From Brevibacillus sp. (lineage in GTDB: Bacteria > Bacillota > Bacilli > Brevibacillales > Brevibacillaceae), in NCBI GenBank assembly GCA_029240815.1, contig JARDZO010000075.1:1-19861 (forward strand): DNA of 19,861 nt, written 5' to 3'. This document shows positions 13,264 through 19,861 of the stretch, piece after piece; position 1 is the stretch's first letter, and every line of letters begins with the position of its first letter. The notes under the pieces are model-generated. The model saw nothing but the letters and a program-made list of their open reading frames with translations, searched no databases and had not been told where the DNA came from. The translations under genes and the position numbers were made by a program.

Positions 13264-14202
13264 TTATATCGATTCAGACGTTGGTTTGACTTTCCTATGG
13301 AGTGTTTTCGCGCCGAGGTAATTCGTTCCAATCACGCCTGCTACAATCAGGACCGCGCCGATCACATGGTACAGCGCCAGATGCTCCTGTAAAAACATCA
13401 TCCCTGCTGCAACTGTGACCAATGTGGATAAATTATTGAATACACTCAGCTTGGAAGCTTCCATCTTGGACAGGGCGAAATTGTTTAAAAAGGAAGTGAC
13501 CAGCGACGATAATATCCCGAGAAAGAGAACCGAGACTACGAATATCGGGCTTTGAAACGGAATAAAGAACTGGTTCAGTGTTCCATCCGCTATGTGTCGG
13601 GTGACTGCCCAGACGTTAAAGAACAAAAATCCGATCACAGAAACCATATACGTGATGTCTATATAATGAAACGATCGAGTCGTTTTCCTCGCCAAGACGC
13701 TATAACCGGCTAAAGACAGTGCCGATAGCAGGATCAGAATCGTCCCCATGCCGTTTCCAGCTCCGACCGAGGCACCTTTCATGACAAAGATATAGATGAC
13801 ACCCGCTACTGACAGGAACGTGGAGGCTTTTTGCAGCCAGGAAGACGTTTCCTTTAAGAAGAAAGTGGCCATTAGCAGCGTAAAAATGGGGACTGTCGCC
13901 TGAATGATGCCAGCCTCAGATGACGTGGTGTAAACGAGTCCAAACGTTTGAAGCGCAAAAAACAGAGTGGGATACAGCAAGGTCAATGGCAATAAGGATG
14001 CCATCTCTTTAGGTTTTATCGTCAATCGTACCCAGCCGAAAAGTACCGGGATTGTAGCTGCCGCGAATGCAAAAGTAAAGCGGTGTGCCAACGTATCGAT
14101 TGGGGTGGCAACGGTCAGTGCCATTTTTACAAAAATGAATGACAGACCGACAATGATCGCGTTGAGTATCGCAGCAGTGATGGCTTTTTTAGTTGGTGAC
14201 AT
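13264..14202 (-). CDS. EamA-family (drug/metabolite transporter) exporter
   Basis: A 312-residue membrane protein with two tandem EamA repeats (about 8-140 and 155-290) and ten predicted helices. The repeats are seen in FVKMALTVATPIDTLAHRFT and the GLVYTTSSEAGIIQATVPIF segment, then again in the second half with LVTSFLNNFALSKMEASKLS. Members export amino acids, purines or other metabolites; the substrate here is unknown. AGGAGAG sits 6 nt before the ATG. It diverges from a MocR-type regulator gene, and the two promoters are superimposed, so that regulator very likely controls it. Confidence 0.88.
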   Translation of the reverse strand: MSPTKKAITAAILNAIIVGLSFIFVKMALTVATPIDTLAHRFTFAFAAATIPVLFGWVRLTIKPKEMASLLPLTLLYPTLFFALQTFGLVYTTSSEAGIIQATVPIFTLLMATFFLKETSSWLQKASTFLSVAGVIYIFVMKGASVGAGNGMGTILILLSALSLAGYSVLARKTTRSFHYIDITYMVSVIGFLFFNVWAVTRHIADGTLNQFFIPFQSPIFVVSVLFLGILSSLVTSFLNNFALSKMEASKLSVFNNLSTLVTVAAGMMFLQEHLALYHVIGAVLIVAGVIGTNYLGAKTLHRKVKPTSESI

Positions 14203-14242
14203 ATGGGACTCTCCTCTCCTCTAACGCATGTATCCTTTTTCC

Positions 14243-14254
14243 AGACGGCCGTCT
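14243..14254. promoter_or_regulatory. 12-bp perfect palindrome in the EamA leader
   Basis: AGACGGCCGTCT is its own reverse complement. It lies just downstream of the EamA -10 (14262-14267), where a bound repressor could block transcription. Confidence 0.4.
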
Positions 14255-14261
14255 TTCCTTC

Positions 14262-14290
14262 ATAGTAAAGCCGCATCTCTCGTGCTACAA
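14262..14290 (-). promoter_or_regulatory. Promoter of the EamA gene
   Basis: The -35 is TTGTAG (14285-14290) and the -10 is TACTAT (14262-14267), with a 17-bp spacer on the minus strand. It occupies the same DNA as the opposing MocR promoter. Confidence 0.5.
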
Positions 14291-14291
14291 T
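14263..14291 (+). promoter_or_regulatory. Promoter of the MocR-type regulator gene
   Basis: The -10 is TACAAT (14286-14291) and lies on the -35 of the EamA promoter. At 17 bp the -35 would be TAGTAA, a poor match that lies on the EamA -10. It therefore probably needs help from an activator. Confidence 0.45.
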
Positions 14292-14304
14292 GCAAAAAAA
14301 GACA

Positions 14305-14322
14305 ATCTGTTCCGATACAGAT
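14305..14322. promoter_or_regulatory. Operator-like inverted repeat before the regulator gene
   Basis: ATCTGT-tccgat-ACAGAT is an exact 6-bp inverted repeat with a 6-bp spacer, 25 bp before the regulator start codon and just downstream of its predicted transcription start. It suits autoregulation. Confidence 0.4.
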
Positions 14323-14346
14323 CGACTCTCGGGATGAGGGAATTCC

Positions 14347-15693
14347 ATGCACAAATACATGTTTTTGCAGAATGAATTGGAGGCGCTAATCGAAGGCAAG
14401 ACGTATCAGGAAGGAGACAAGCTCCCCTCCATCCGTGAGCTGGCATACCAATACCAGTGCAGCATGAGCACCGTCATCCGCACCCTCCATGAACTGGAAA
14501 AACGTCATCTCGTCTACTCCGTTGATAAAAGCGGTTACTACGTCGTCAAAAAGCAAAGCAAGCCTCACACGGAATTACCAGACATCATCGACTTTGCCAC
14601 TTCCGCTCCCGATCCAGATGTATTCCCCTATGTGGACTTTCAGCACTGCATCAACAAGGCGATCGAGACCTATAAGAATGACCTCTTTATTTACGGGACG
14701 GCCCAAGGTCTGCCATCACTGATCCAGGTGTTGCAAAAACAGTTGGCAAACCACCAAGTATTTACCCAGCCGTCAAACATTTTCGTCACGTCGGGTGTCC
14801 AGCAGGCACTGGCTCTGCTGGCGACGATTCCGTTTCCCAATCAAAAGGACAAGCTCCTGATCGAGCAGCCTGGCTATCACTTGTTGATTGAGTATCTGGA
14901 AACACACAAGCTCCCTGTCATCGGAATCAAGCGTACAGCGCAGGGGCTGGACCTCGAAGAATTAGAAAGGCTGTTTCGCTCAGAAAAAATCAAATTCTTC
15001 TACACAATGCCACGCTTCCAGAGTCCTTTGGGTACGTCCTACTCTCGGCGAGAAAAGCTAGCGATCGTGGAGCTAGCTCGAAAATACGATGTGTATATTG
15101 TGGAGGACGACCACCTCGCGGATCTGGAACAGGACAGAAAATCCGATCCCTTGTTTACCTACGATCAGTCTGAGCATGTCATCTACCTGAAGACCTATTC
15201 GAAAGTCATTTTTCCCGGACTGCGATTGGGTACCGCGGTTATTCCAGACGCCCTGACCGACAACTTCAATCACTACAAGAGGCTGCTCGATATCGACAGC
15301 TCCATGCTGTCGCAAGCAGCGTTGGAAATCTATTTAAAAAGCGGTATGTTTGATCGGCACAAACAGAAAATTCGCAGCTCCTACGAACGCAGATCCCGAG
15401 TACTGGCTGACTCTCTGCTCCGGGAGCAAGCAGCTGCCACTGATCTGTTTTCGTATCAAGAAATGAAGCATCCGGGCATCCACACCCATCTCGTTCTGAA
15501 CGAGCGGCTTTCTGTTTCCCGATTGATTCCTCTGTTGAAAAAGCAATCCATCATAGTCGAATCGGTCCATAAGCATTATTTGTCCGCTTTTCGCCGGGAA
15601 AATATCCTCAAGCTGAATGCCTCCACGACAAAGGAAGAGGTCATCGAGCAAGGGATCGCTCGGCTGGTAGAAGTATTGCGTAAAGCGCGCTAG
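14347..15693 (+). CDS. MocR-type transcriptional regulator (GntR wHTH plus aminotransferase fold)
   Basis: A 448-residue regulator. The N-terminal GntR winged helix (about 3-68) has KLPSIRELAYQYQCSMSTVI (25-44). From about 80 it has a fold-type I aminotransferase domain. The PLP lysine is K286 in LKTYSKVIFPGLRLG, with R293 as phosphate ligand. MPRFQSPLGTSYSRREKL (221-238) and IVEDDH (251-256) are the expected P-x-x-Q-x-P-x-G and Asp motifs. This domain usually senses an amine or amino acid through PLP and has no enzyme role. GAGGGA lies 5 nt before the ATG. It diverges from the EamA exporter gene, its likely target. The pot genes on the exporter side make a polyamine-related ligand possible, but that is a guess. 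Confidence 0.9.
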   Translation: MHKYMFLQNELEALIEGKTYQEGDKLPSIRELAYQYQCSMSTVIRTLHELEKRHLVYSVDKSGYYVVKKQSKPHTELPDIIDFATSAPDPDVFPYVDFQHCINKAIETYKNDLFIYGTAQGLPSLIQVLQKQLANHQVFTQPSNIFVTSGVQQALALLATIPFPNQKDKLLIEQPGYHLLIEYLETHKLPVIGIKRTAQGLDLEELERLFRSEKIKFFYTMPRFQSPLGTSYSRREKLAIVELARKYDVYIVEDDHLADLEQDRKSDPLFTYDQSEHVIYLKTYSKVIFPGLRLGTAVIPDALTDNFNHYKRLLDIDSSMLSQAALEIYLKSGMFDRHKQKIRSSYERRSRVLADSLLREQAAATDLFSYQEMKHPGIHTHLVLNERLSVSRLIPLLKKQSIIVESVHKHYLSAFRRENILKLNASTTKEEVIEQGIARLVEVLRKAR

Positions 15694-15696
15694 CAA

Positions 15697-15719
15697 AAGG
15701 CTGCTGCGCATCCAGCCTT
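15697..15719 (+). terminator. Weak hairpin after the MocR-type gene
   Basis: AAGGCTG pairs with CAGCCTT four bases after the stop codon. No T-run follows on the plus strand. Read on the minus strand it is followed by TTTTGC, so it may act as a backup for clpE. Confidence 0.35.
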
Positions 15720-15728
15720 AGAAGCTGC

Positions 15729-15763
15729 AAAAAAAGAGGATTCGCACCGTTGGCGAACCCTCT
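15729..15763 (-). terminator. Rho-independent terminator of clpE
   Basis: On the minus strand AGAGGGTTCGC pairs with GCGAATCCTCT (11 bp, one G-U) around CAACGGT and is followed by TTTTTTT, 26 bases beyond the clpE stop codon. Confidence 0.95.
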
Positions 15764-15789
15764 AGTAGAGAAAAGGCAAGTGATTTGAA

Positions 15790-17922
15790 TCAATCTTTCT
15801 TGGAAACACGGATCTCGCCGTCTCCTACATCTACGCGGATCTCGGTTACCCCATCCTCTTCCATGACGAGATCGGCGATGCCATCCTCGACGTATTGCTG
15901 GATCACTCGACGCAGTGGTCTTGCTCCAAAGGATGGATGGTGTCCTTTTTCCGCCAACATGGCTTTTGCCTCGTCGGAGATGCTCATCTCCATCCCTTGA
16001 TCTTTCAGATTTCCTACGACATCCTGCAGCAGTACATCTACGATTTTCACGAGATCTTCTTTTTGCAGCTGGTTAAAGGTGATGATGCCATCAAACCGGT
16101 TGAGAAATTCGGGTCTGAAGAAAGCCCCCAGGGAATCCAGAACCGACATAGGTTCAGGCGTTTTGGCACCAAAGCCGACCGAAATTTTCCGTTCGCTCAC
16201 GCCCGCATTGCTCGTCGCGATGATGACCGTATCTTTGAACGCAACGGTCCTTCCTTGGCTATCGGTGAGTCGACCGTCCTCCAGAATTTGCAGGAACATG
16301 TTCTGGACGTCCGGGTGAGCTTTCTCGATCTCATCCAGCAGAATGATGCTGTATGGGTTGCGGCGCACACGTTCAGTCAGTTGTCCGGCTTCCTCGTGAC
16401 CCACATAGCCAGGAGGCGAGCCAATCAGTTTGGAAACGGAATGCTTTTCCATATACTCGCTCATGTCCAGTCGGATCATCGAGTCGCGGGTTCCAAAGAG
16501 CTCCTCGGCCAATGCACGGGTCAGCTCCGTTTTCCCTACGCCTGTCGGTCCCACGAACAAGAACGAAGCGATTGGTCTATGTTTTGGTTTCAGTCCAGCT
16601 CGGCTGCGGCGAATGGCTTTGGCCACCTGCGACACGGCTTCCGTCTGACCGATGACTTTCTGTTCCAGATGTTCCGCCAGATGTTTCATTTTGGTCTGCT
16701 CATCGCTCTGCAGCTTTTTCACAGGGATCCCTGTCTTCTGCTCAATGATCTCCTGAATATCCTCGATGCGGACGGTCGCACGCTGTTCGGGACTGTCTAT
16801 CTTATCCAGATTGTCGAGGATTTTCGCTTCCTCATCACGCAATTTTGCCGCGCGTTCATAATCCTCTGCTTGGGTCGCTTCCTGTTTTTCTACCCCGATT
16901 GCTTTCAGGCGCACCCGCATATCTTCTGCATCGTTTGTTGCAGATCGAAGGTTCAGCTTGGAGCCGGCTTCATCCAACAGATCGATCGCCTTATCCGGCA
17001 AAAAACGATCCTGGATGTAACGGTTGGAATACTCCACACAAGCCTGAAGCACATCATCAGGGTAAGAGACCTGATGGTAGGACTCGTATTTCGGACGCAG
17101 CCCCTTCAAAATCTCCAACGCTTCTGTAATCGTAGGTTCTTTGACCATAACTGGCTGGAAGCGACGTTCGAGAGCGGCGTCTTTTTCAATCACACGATAT
17201 TCCTTTAGCGTCGTTGCCCCGATGACCTGCAGCTCGCCACGAGCCAGAGCGGGCTTTAAAATGTTGCCTGCGTCCATCGAGCCTTCTGCAGAACCCGCTC
17301 CCACCAGGAGATGCAGCTCATCAATGAACAGGATGACGTTTTTACGCTGTTGCAGCTCTGCGATGATCTGCTTCATTTTTTCTTCAAACTGTCCACGAAT
17401 CCCCGTACCTGCGACGAGGGACGCCACATCGAGCGTATAGACGATTTTTTCACGCAGCTTGGCTGGGACATCGCCTTCCACGATGCGCAATGCCAGACCT
17501 TCAGCAATCGCTGTCTTACCGACCCCTGGCTCCCCGATCAGAACCGGATTGTTCTTGCCGCGTCGATTCAAAATCTCAATGACACGGTCAATCTCTCCCT
17601 CTCGCCCAATGACGGGATCAATCAGACCAGCACGAGCGGCATCATTCAGATTGCGTCCCGCACCATCCAAAATACCGCCGCGCTCAACGGCAGGTGCGGA
17701 AGTATTCGCTGCTTCCGCATTCATGGAAGACTTCGCAAATCCCTGGAGAAAATCATCCAGCCCGGAGAACGAAGAGAATGGGCCAAAGTTCATGCCAAGT
17801 CCGATTTTGTTCGTCAGCTTGGACTGGCATTCGGTACACAAGTAATATTTTTGCTGCTTACCTTGGACTTGTATATTTAAAAACACGTTTGCGTTTCGTT
17901 GATGACATACTTCACACTGCAT
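15790..17922 (-). CDS. clpE: ATP-dependent Clp protease ATPase subunit ClpE
   Basis: A 710-residue Hsp100 ATPase that unfolds proteins and feeds them to ClpP. The N-terminal zinc finger (C3, C6, C29, C32) replaces the ClpC N-domain and marks it as ClpE. The first AAA module has Walker A GEPGVGKT (130-137) and Walker B ILFIDE (197-202). A UVR-type coiled segment (about 341-376, [15 protein letters not shown]) links to the second module, with GPTGVGKT (458-465) and IILLDE (525-530). VGF (582-584) is the ClpP-docking tripeptide loop. The length is as expected, near the ~700 of B. subtilis ClpE. The ATG has AGGGGGT about 9 nt upstream. Transcription comes from a promoter covered by CtsR boxes, so heat and protein-damage induction is expected. 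It stands alone, without ctsR beside it. Confidence 0.97.
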   Translation of the reverse strand: MQCEVCHQRNANVFLNIQVQGKQQKYYLCTECQSKLTNKIGLGMNFGPFSSFSGLDDFLQGFAKSSMNAEAANTSAPAVERGGILDGAGRNLNDAARAGLIDPVIGREGEIDRVIEILNRRGKNNPVLIGEPGVGKTAIAEGLALRIVEGDVPAKLREKIVYTLDVASLVAGTGIRGQFEEKMKQIIAELQQRKNVILFIDELHLLVGAGSAEGSMDAGNILKPALARGELQVIGATTLKEYRVIEKDAALERRFQPVMVKEPTITEALEILKGLRPKYESYHQVSYPDDVLQACVEYSNRYIQDRFLPDKAIDLLDEAGSKLNLRSATNDAEDMRVRLKAIGVEKQEATQAEDYERAAKLRDEEAKILDNLDKIDSPEQRATVRIEDIQEIIEQKTGIPVKKLQSDEQTKMKHLAEHLEQKVIGQTEAVSQVAKAIRRSRAGLKPKHRPIASFLFVGPTGVGKTELTRALAEELFGTRDSMIRLDMSEYMEKHSVSKLIGSPPGYVGHEEAGQLTERVRRNPYSIILLDEIEKAHPDVQNMFLQILEDGRLTDSQGRTVAFKDTVIIATSNAGVSERKISVGFGAKTPEPMSVLDSLGAFFRPEFLNRFDGIITFNQLQKEDLVKIVDVLLQDVVGNLKDQGMEMSISDEAKAMLAEKGHHPSFGARPLRRVIQQYVEDGIADLVMEEDGVTEIRVDVGDGEIRVSKKD

Positions 17923-17970
17923 AAATCTTACCCCCTATACAGCGAATGTGTGATGATGTGACTAGCCTTT

Positions 17971-17977
17971 CTTGACT
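17971..17977 (-). promoter_or_regulatory. Possible CtsR half-site in the clpE leader
   Basis: AGTCAAG on the minus strand differs from the CtsR heptad RGTCAAA in the last base. It has no proper partner 3 bp away, so it is probably weak or chance. Confidence 0.25.
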
Positions 17978-18016
17978 TGGTCATAATAACGAAAGGATTG
18001 TATGCTCTTACTATTG

Positions 18017-18033
18017 TTTGACCTTTATTGACC
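18017..18033 (-). promoter_or_regulatory. CtsR operator 2 of clpE
   Basis: On the minus strand GGTCAAT-AAA-GGTCAAA matches the CtsR consensus RGTCAAA-NAN-RGTCAAA with one mismatch. A further half-site, GGTCATT, lies 4 bp away at 18038-18044. It covers the region just downstream of the transcription start. Confidence 0.8.
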
Positions 18034-18046
18034 TTTCAATGACCTT

Positions 18047-18075
18047 ATTATAGTTTGACCTTCTTTGACTTTCAA
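18047..18075 (-). promoter_or_regulatory. SigA promoter of clpE
   Basis: The -35 is TTGAAA (18070-18075) and the -10 is TATAAT (18047-18052), with a 17-bp spacer. The leader before clpE is about 118 nt. CtsR operator 1 fills the spacer. Confidence 0.85.
18054..18070 (-). promoter_or_regulatory. CtsR operator 1 of clpE
   Basis: AGTCAAA-GAA-GGTCAAA on the minus strand is a perfect match to the CtsR direct-repeat consensus. It sits between the -35 and -10, so CtsR binding would exclude RNA polymerase. Confidence 0.9.
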
Positions 18076-18127
18076 GAGGAAAACGCTAGAATTTTTTTGT
18101 TGTACTGATTCGGTTCTTATCCCTTCC

Positions 18128-18133
18128 TATAAT
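18128..18133 (+). promoter_or_regulatory. -10 element of the padR-like gene
   Basis: A perfect TATAAT on the plus strand, 36 bp before the TTG start. No convincing -35 is visible at 16-18 bp. Confidence 0.45.
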
Positions 18134-18168
18134 GATCTTGAAAGATAGAAAGTCAGGGGGCATTTCCA

Positions 18169-18729
18169 TTGAATACACTCGCGTACGGACTTCTTGGGCT
18201 GGTTGCCCGGACACCTAGCTCCGGTTACGATTTAATGCTCCAATTACAGCCATACTGGCAAGCCAAGCACAGCCAGATTTATCCGCTGTTGGCCAAATTG
18301 GAGCAAGAAGGATACATGCAGTTTACCCGTGTACACCAGACTGATCGGCCTGATAAAAAAGTGTATTCCATTACGGAAAAAGGTGAAATTGCCTTGAAAT
18401 TGTGGCTCGCAGAACCGACTGCTGAGCCTGTCGTTCGCGATGAGCTCGTACTGAAAGCGTACTGCCTGCAGCTCACTGACGAACAGGCAGCACATGCGAT
18501 GTTTACGGAGCGCATCGAGCATTGCCGTGAACAAGCACAAATGTTCGAGCATATTATGAAAGAAATGGAACAGCAAACAGAAGGACATCCCGATCATCCT
18601 GATCACCCTTCCTTTAGCGATTATATTTTGCTCTCCTGGGGCTGCCGTCGAATGCAGGAGGATATGAAGTGGTGTGAATGGGTATTGGAATTACTAGAGA
18701 AAAGAAAACAGGAGTCGCTCCTGACGTAA
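18169..18729 (+). CDS. PadR-family transcriptional regulator
   Basis: A 186-residue regulator of the PadR/Vir_act_alpha_C type. The winged helix (about 1-75) has LAYGLLGLVARTPSSGYDLM and HSQIYPLLAKLEQEGYM, the family's usual helix and recognition-helix phrases, then the wing with KKVYSITEKGEIAL. The C-terminal half (about 85-180) is helical and should form the dimer. A HPDHPDHP run (about 140-147) is unusual. It starts with TTG, supported by AGGGGG 8 nt upstream and by the family N-terminus. PadR regulators often repress a nearby exporter, but no target is adjacent on this side, so its regulon is unknown. It is divergent from clpE and convergent with a lipoprotein gene. Confidence 0.9.
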   Translation: MNTLAYGLLGLVARTPSSGYDLMLQLQPYWQAKHSQIYPLLAKLEQEGYMQFTRVHQTDRPDKKVYSITEKGEIALKLWLAEPTAEPVVRDELVLKAYCLQLTDEQAAHAMFTERIEHCREQAQMFEHIMKEMEQQTEGHPDHPDHPSFSDYILLSWGCRRMQEDMKWCEWVLELLEKRKQESLLT

Positions 18730-18784
18730 ATGGCTCCCCCTCAGACAGAATCGGAGGTTGATTGCCCAACCCATGTTTCTACGC

Positions 18785-18813
18785 AAAAAAAGATGGCTAA
18801 GCCCATCTTTTTT
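18785..18813. terminator. Bidirectional terminator
   Basis: AAAAAAGATGG pairs with CCATCTTTTTT around CTAAGC, so a T-run follows the stem on both strands. It serves the padR-like gene on the plus strand and the lipoprotein gene on the minus strand. Confidence 0.9.
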
Positions 18814-18821
18814 GTGTTTGA

Positions 18822-19861
18822 TTATTGATTTAAAAGAATGCTCCGAATAAAACGAACTGCATCTTTTTCTTGAAAAGCCTGGTTTATTTGAAACGTGATC
18901 AGGTATGAGGCGTTTTCAAGATGGAAGGAATAAAAGGCGTAATTGCCGGACTCGACTTCTTTTTCATTATACTCTACGTCTATCCCTTCGATTTGTTGAA
19001 TCTTCGCGTTCATCAGCGAGCCTCTCTCATTGCTGATCTCCATCCTGATCAATGGTTTTCCCTCATACTCTCCATAGAAAAACTTCCTGCGTTGTTTTTT
19101 TTCGACCTGCTCTTTCTGTTCGTTGGTCAACTCGATGAGTGGTCCTTTTTGATCGGTATAGACGATCGTGGCTACTCGGCGATCTCCAACCACTTTGTCA
19201 TTGAGCACTGGCGGGTACAGGATTTCAGCGAATTTAACCTGATAGCTATCCCATACAGGAACCACCATTTTCGTTCCCAGTTCCTCCTCCATCTTCTGGT
19301 GGATTTTCTGCGGCAATCCGCTCGCAAAAGGGCGAAGGTCAAAACGGGCTATTTCTTCTTCCCCTACGGTGATAATCAAGGTGGCGTCGAAACGTTTGCT
19401 ATACAATTTATCCATTTTTGCTTTAGAGGGTAAAAGCGGGATTTGCTGATGGGCTCCCATGTTCTCCTCTGTTCCTAATTCATAAAAAATGGAGATATTT
19501 GCGGTTCCATTGGGAAAAATCTCGGCATCTGCTTGATAACCGCCATTCATCTTTTCGAAATCCAACCCATTTGATCCAACCGTGTTTCTCATTGTGGAAA
19601 TGAACGCTTCGCTTGGTTCGAGCCTGAACTTGACTGGATTTTCCGAGTCACCAATCTTTTGGTTGCCCGTGTTTTTCAGCGTGAACTTGTAGTGGAGTAC
19701 TGTCGGGGTAACATATTTGATTACTTTATTTCCATCCATGATGCCAGTTTCTCCGCTTATGGATTTATCTGTTACGATCTTGGCAGACGCATGAACCAAT
19801 TCCACTGTCGCTCTGTTCGTGCAAGACATCATCATGATCATACTGCCAATCAATAGGATAC
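18822..19861 (-). CDS. Putative lipoprotein of unknown function, 5' end outside the window
   Basis: At least 346 residues; the frame is open to the window edge, so the true start lies beyond it. The first visible residues, ILLIGSMIMMMSC, look like the end of a lipoprotein signal peptide. The lipobox would be MMSC, with the cysteine about 13 residues in, followed by TNRATVELVHASAKIV. The N-terminal half is predicted mostly beta, with YKFTLKNTGNQKIGD and FPNGTANISIFYEL reading like an immunoglobulin-like or DUF-type extracellular domain. A charged stretch, ELTNEQKEQVEKKQRRKF, comes before a final beta-rich part. Bacillus lipoproteins with similar text exist, but I cannot name the family with certainty. 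It ends at the shared terminator. Confidence 0.75.
   Translation of the reverse strand, partial: ILLIGSMIMMMSCTNRATVELVHASAKIVTDKSISGETGIMDGNKVIKYVTPTVLHYKFTLKNTGNQKIGDSENPVKFRLEPSEAFISTMRNTVGSNGLDFEKMNGGYQADAEIFPNGTANISIFYELGTEENMGAHQQIPLLPSKAKMDKLYSKRFDATLIITVGEEEIARFDLRPFASGLPQKIHQKMEEELGTKMVVPVWDSYQVKFAEILYPPVLNDKVVGDRRVATIVYTDQKGPLIELTNEQKEQVEKKQRRKFFYGEYEGKPLIRMEISNERGSLMNAKIQQIEGIDVEYNEKEVESGNYAFYSFHLENASYLITFQINQAFQEKDAVRFIRSILLNQ

Noticed and set aside
15895..17208. 437-codon open frame on the plus strand opposite clpE
   Set aside because: It lies wholly antisense to a strongly supported clpE, has no ribosome binding site of note, and its product has no recognisable motif. It is a product of clpE codon usage.
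18773..18850. 25-codon plus-strand ATG frame after the padR-like gene
   Set aside because: It runs across the bidirectional terminator, and its GGAGG lies too far away (15 nt).

Overview
The window looks like a chromosomal segment of a spore-forming Bacillales bacterium, most likely Brevibacillus or a close relative. This is inferred from protein character (ClpE with an N-terminal zinc finger, CopC-CopD and YcnI-type copper proteins, YmaF, potABCD order), strong AGGAGG-type ribosome binding sites, SigA-type promoters, CtsR heptads and a Bacillus-type LexA box. No rRNA, tRNA, phage, insertion sequence or CRISPR array was seen. Most of it is ordinary core and accessory chromosome, and I do not see a clearly new multi-gene system.

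Layout. Positions 1-1913 (minus strand) hold an RsgA-type GTPase preceded by a promoter and a possible 23-codon ORF, a one-helix membrane protein with a Gly/Ser/His/Asp tail, and a 73-residue WYL-like mini-protein whose promoter contains a LexA box. Positions 1914-2950 are non-coding. They hold two copies of a long imperfect inverted-repeat element in opposite orientation, plus two near-identical 22-bp palindromes. Positions 2951-5106 (minus) hold an MFS exporter with a probable leader-peptide attenuator, a DinB-fold protein and two terminators. Next come a 9-helix membrane protein with an unrecognised cytoplasmic C-terminal domain (5119-6501), a two-gene copper operon (copCD-ycnI, 6651-8607) and a YmaF-family protein that probably starts at a non-AUG codon (8859-9224).

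Positions 9332-13152 are a complete polyamine ABC importer operon, potA-potB-potC-potD, with overlapping genes, a SigA promoter and a strong terminator. At 13264-15693 an EamA-type exporter and a MocR-type (GntR plus aminotransferase fold) regulator diverge from promoters that occupy the same ~30 bp, next to two dyads. Positions 15729-18070 are clpE with its terminator and a CtsR-controlled promoter. A PadR-type regulator (18169-18729, plus) converges through a shared bidirectional terminator on a lipoprotein gene that runs out of the window at the right edge.

The most useful leads are regulatory: the MFS leader-peptide switch, the SOS promoter on the WYL-like mini-gene, the YmaF start, the large inverted-repeat elements and the superimposed EamA/MocR promoters.
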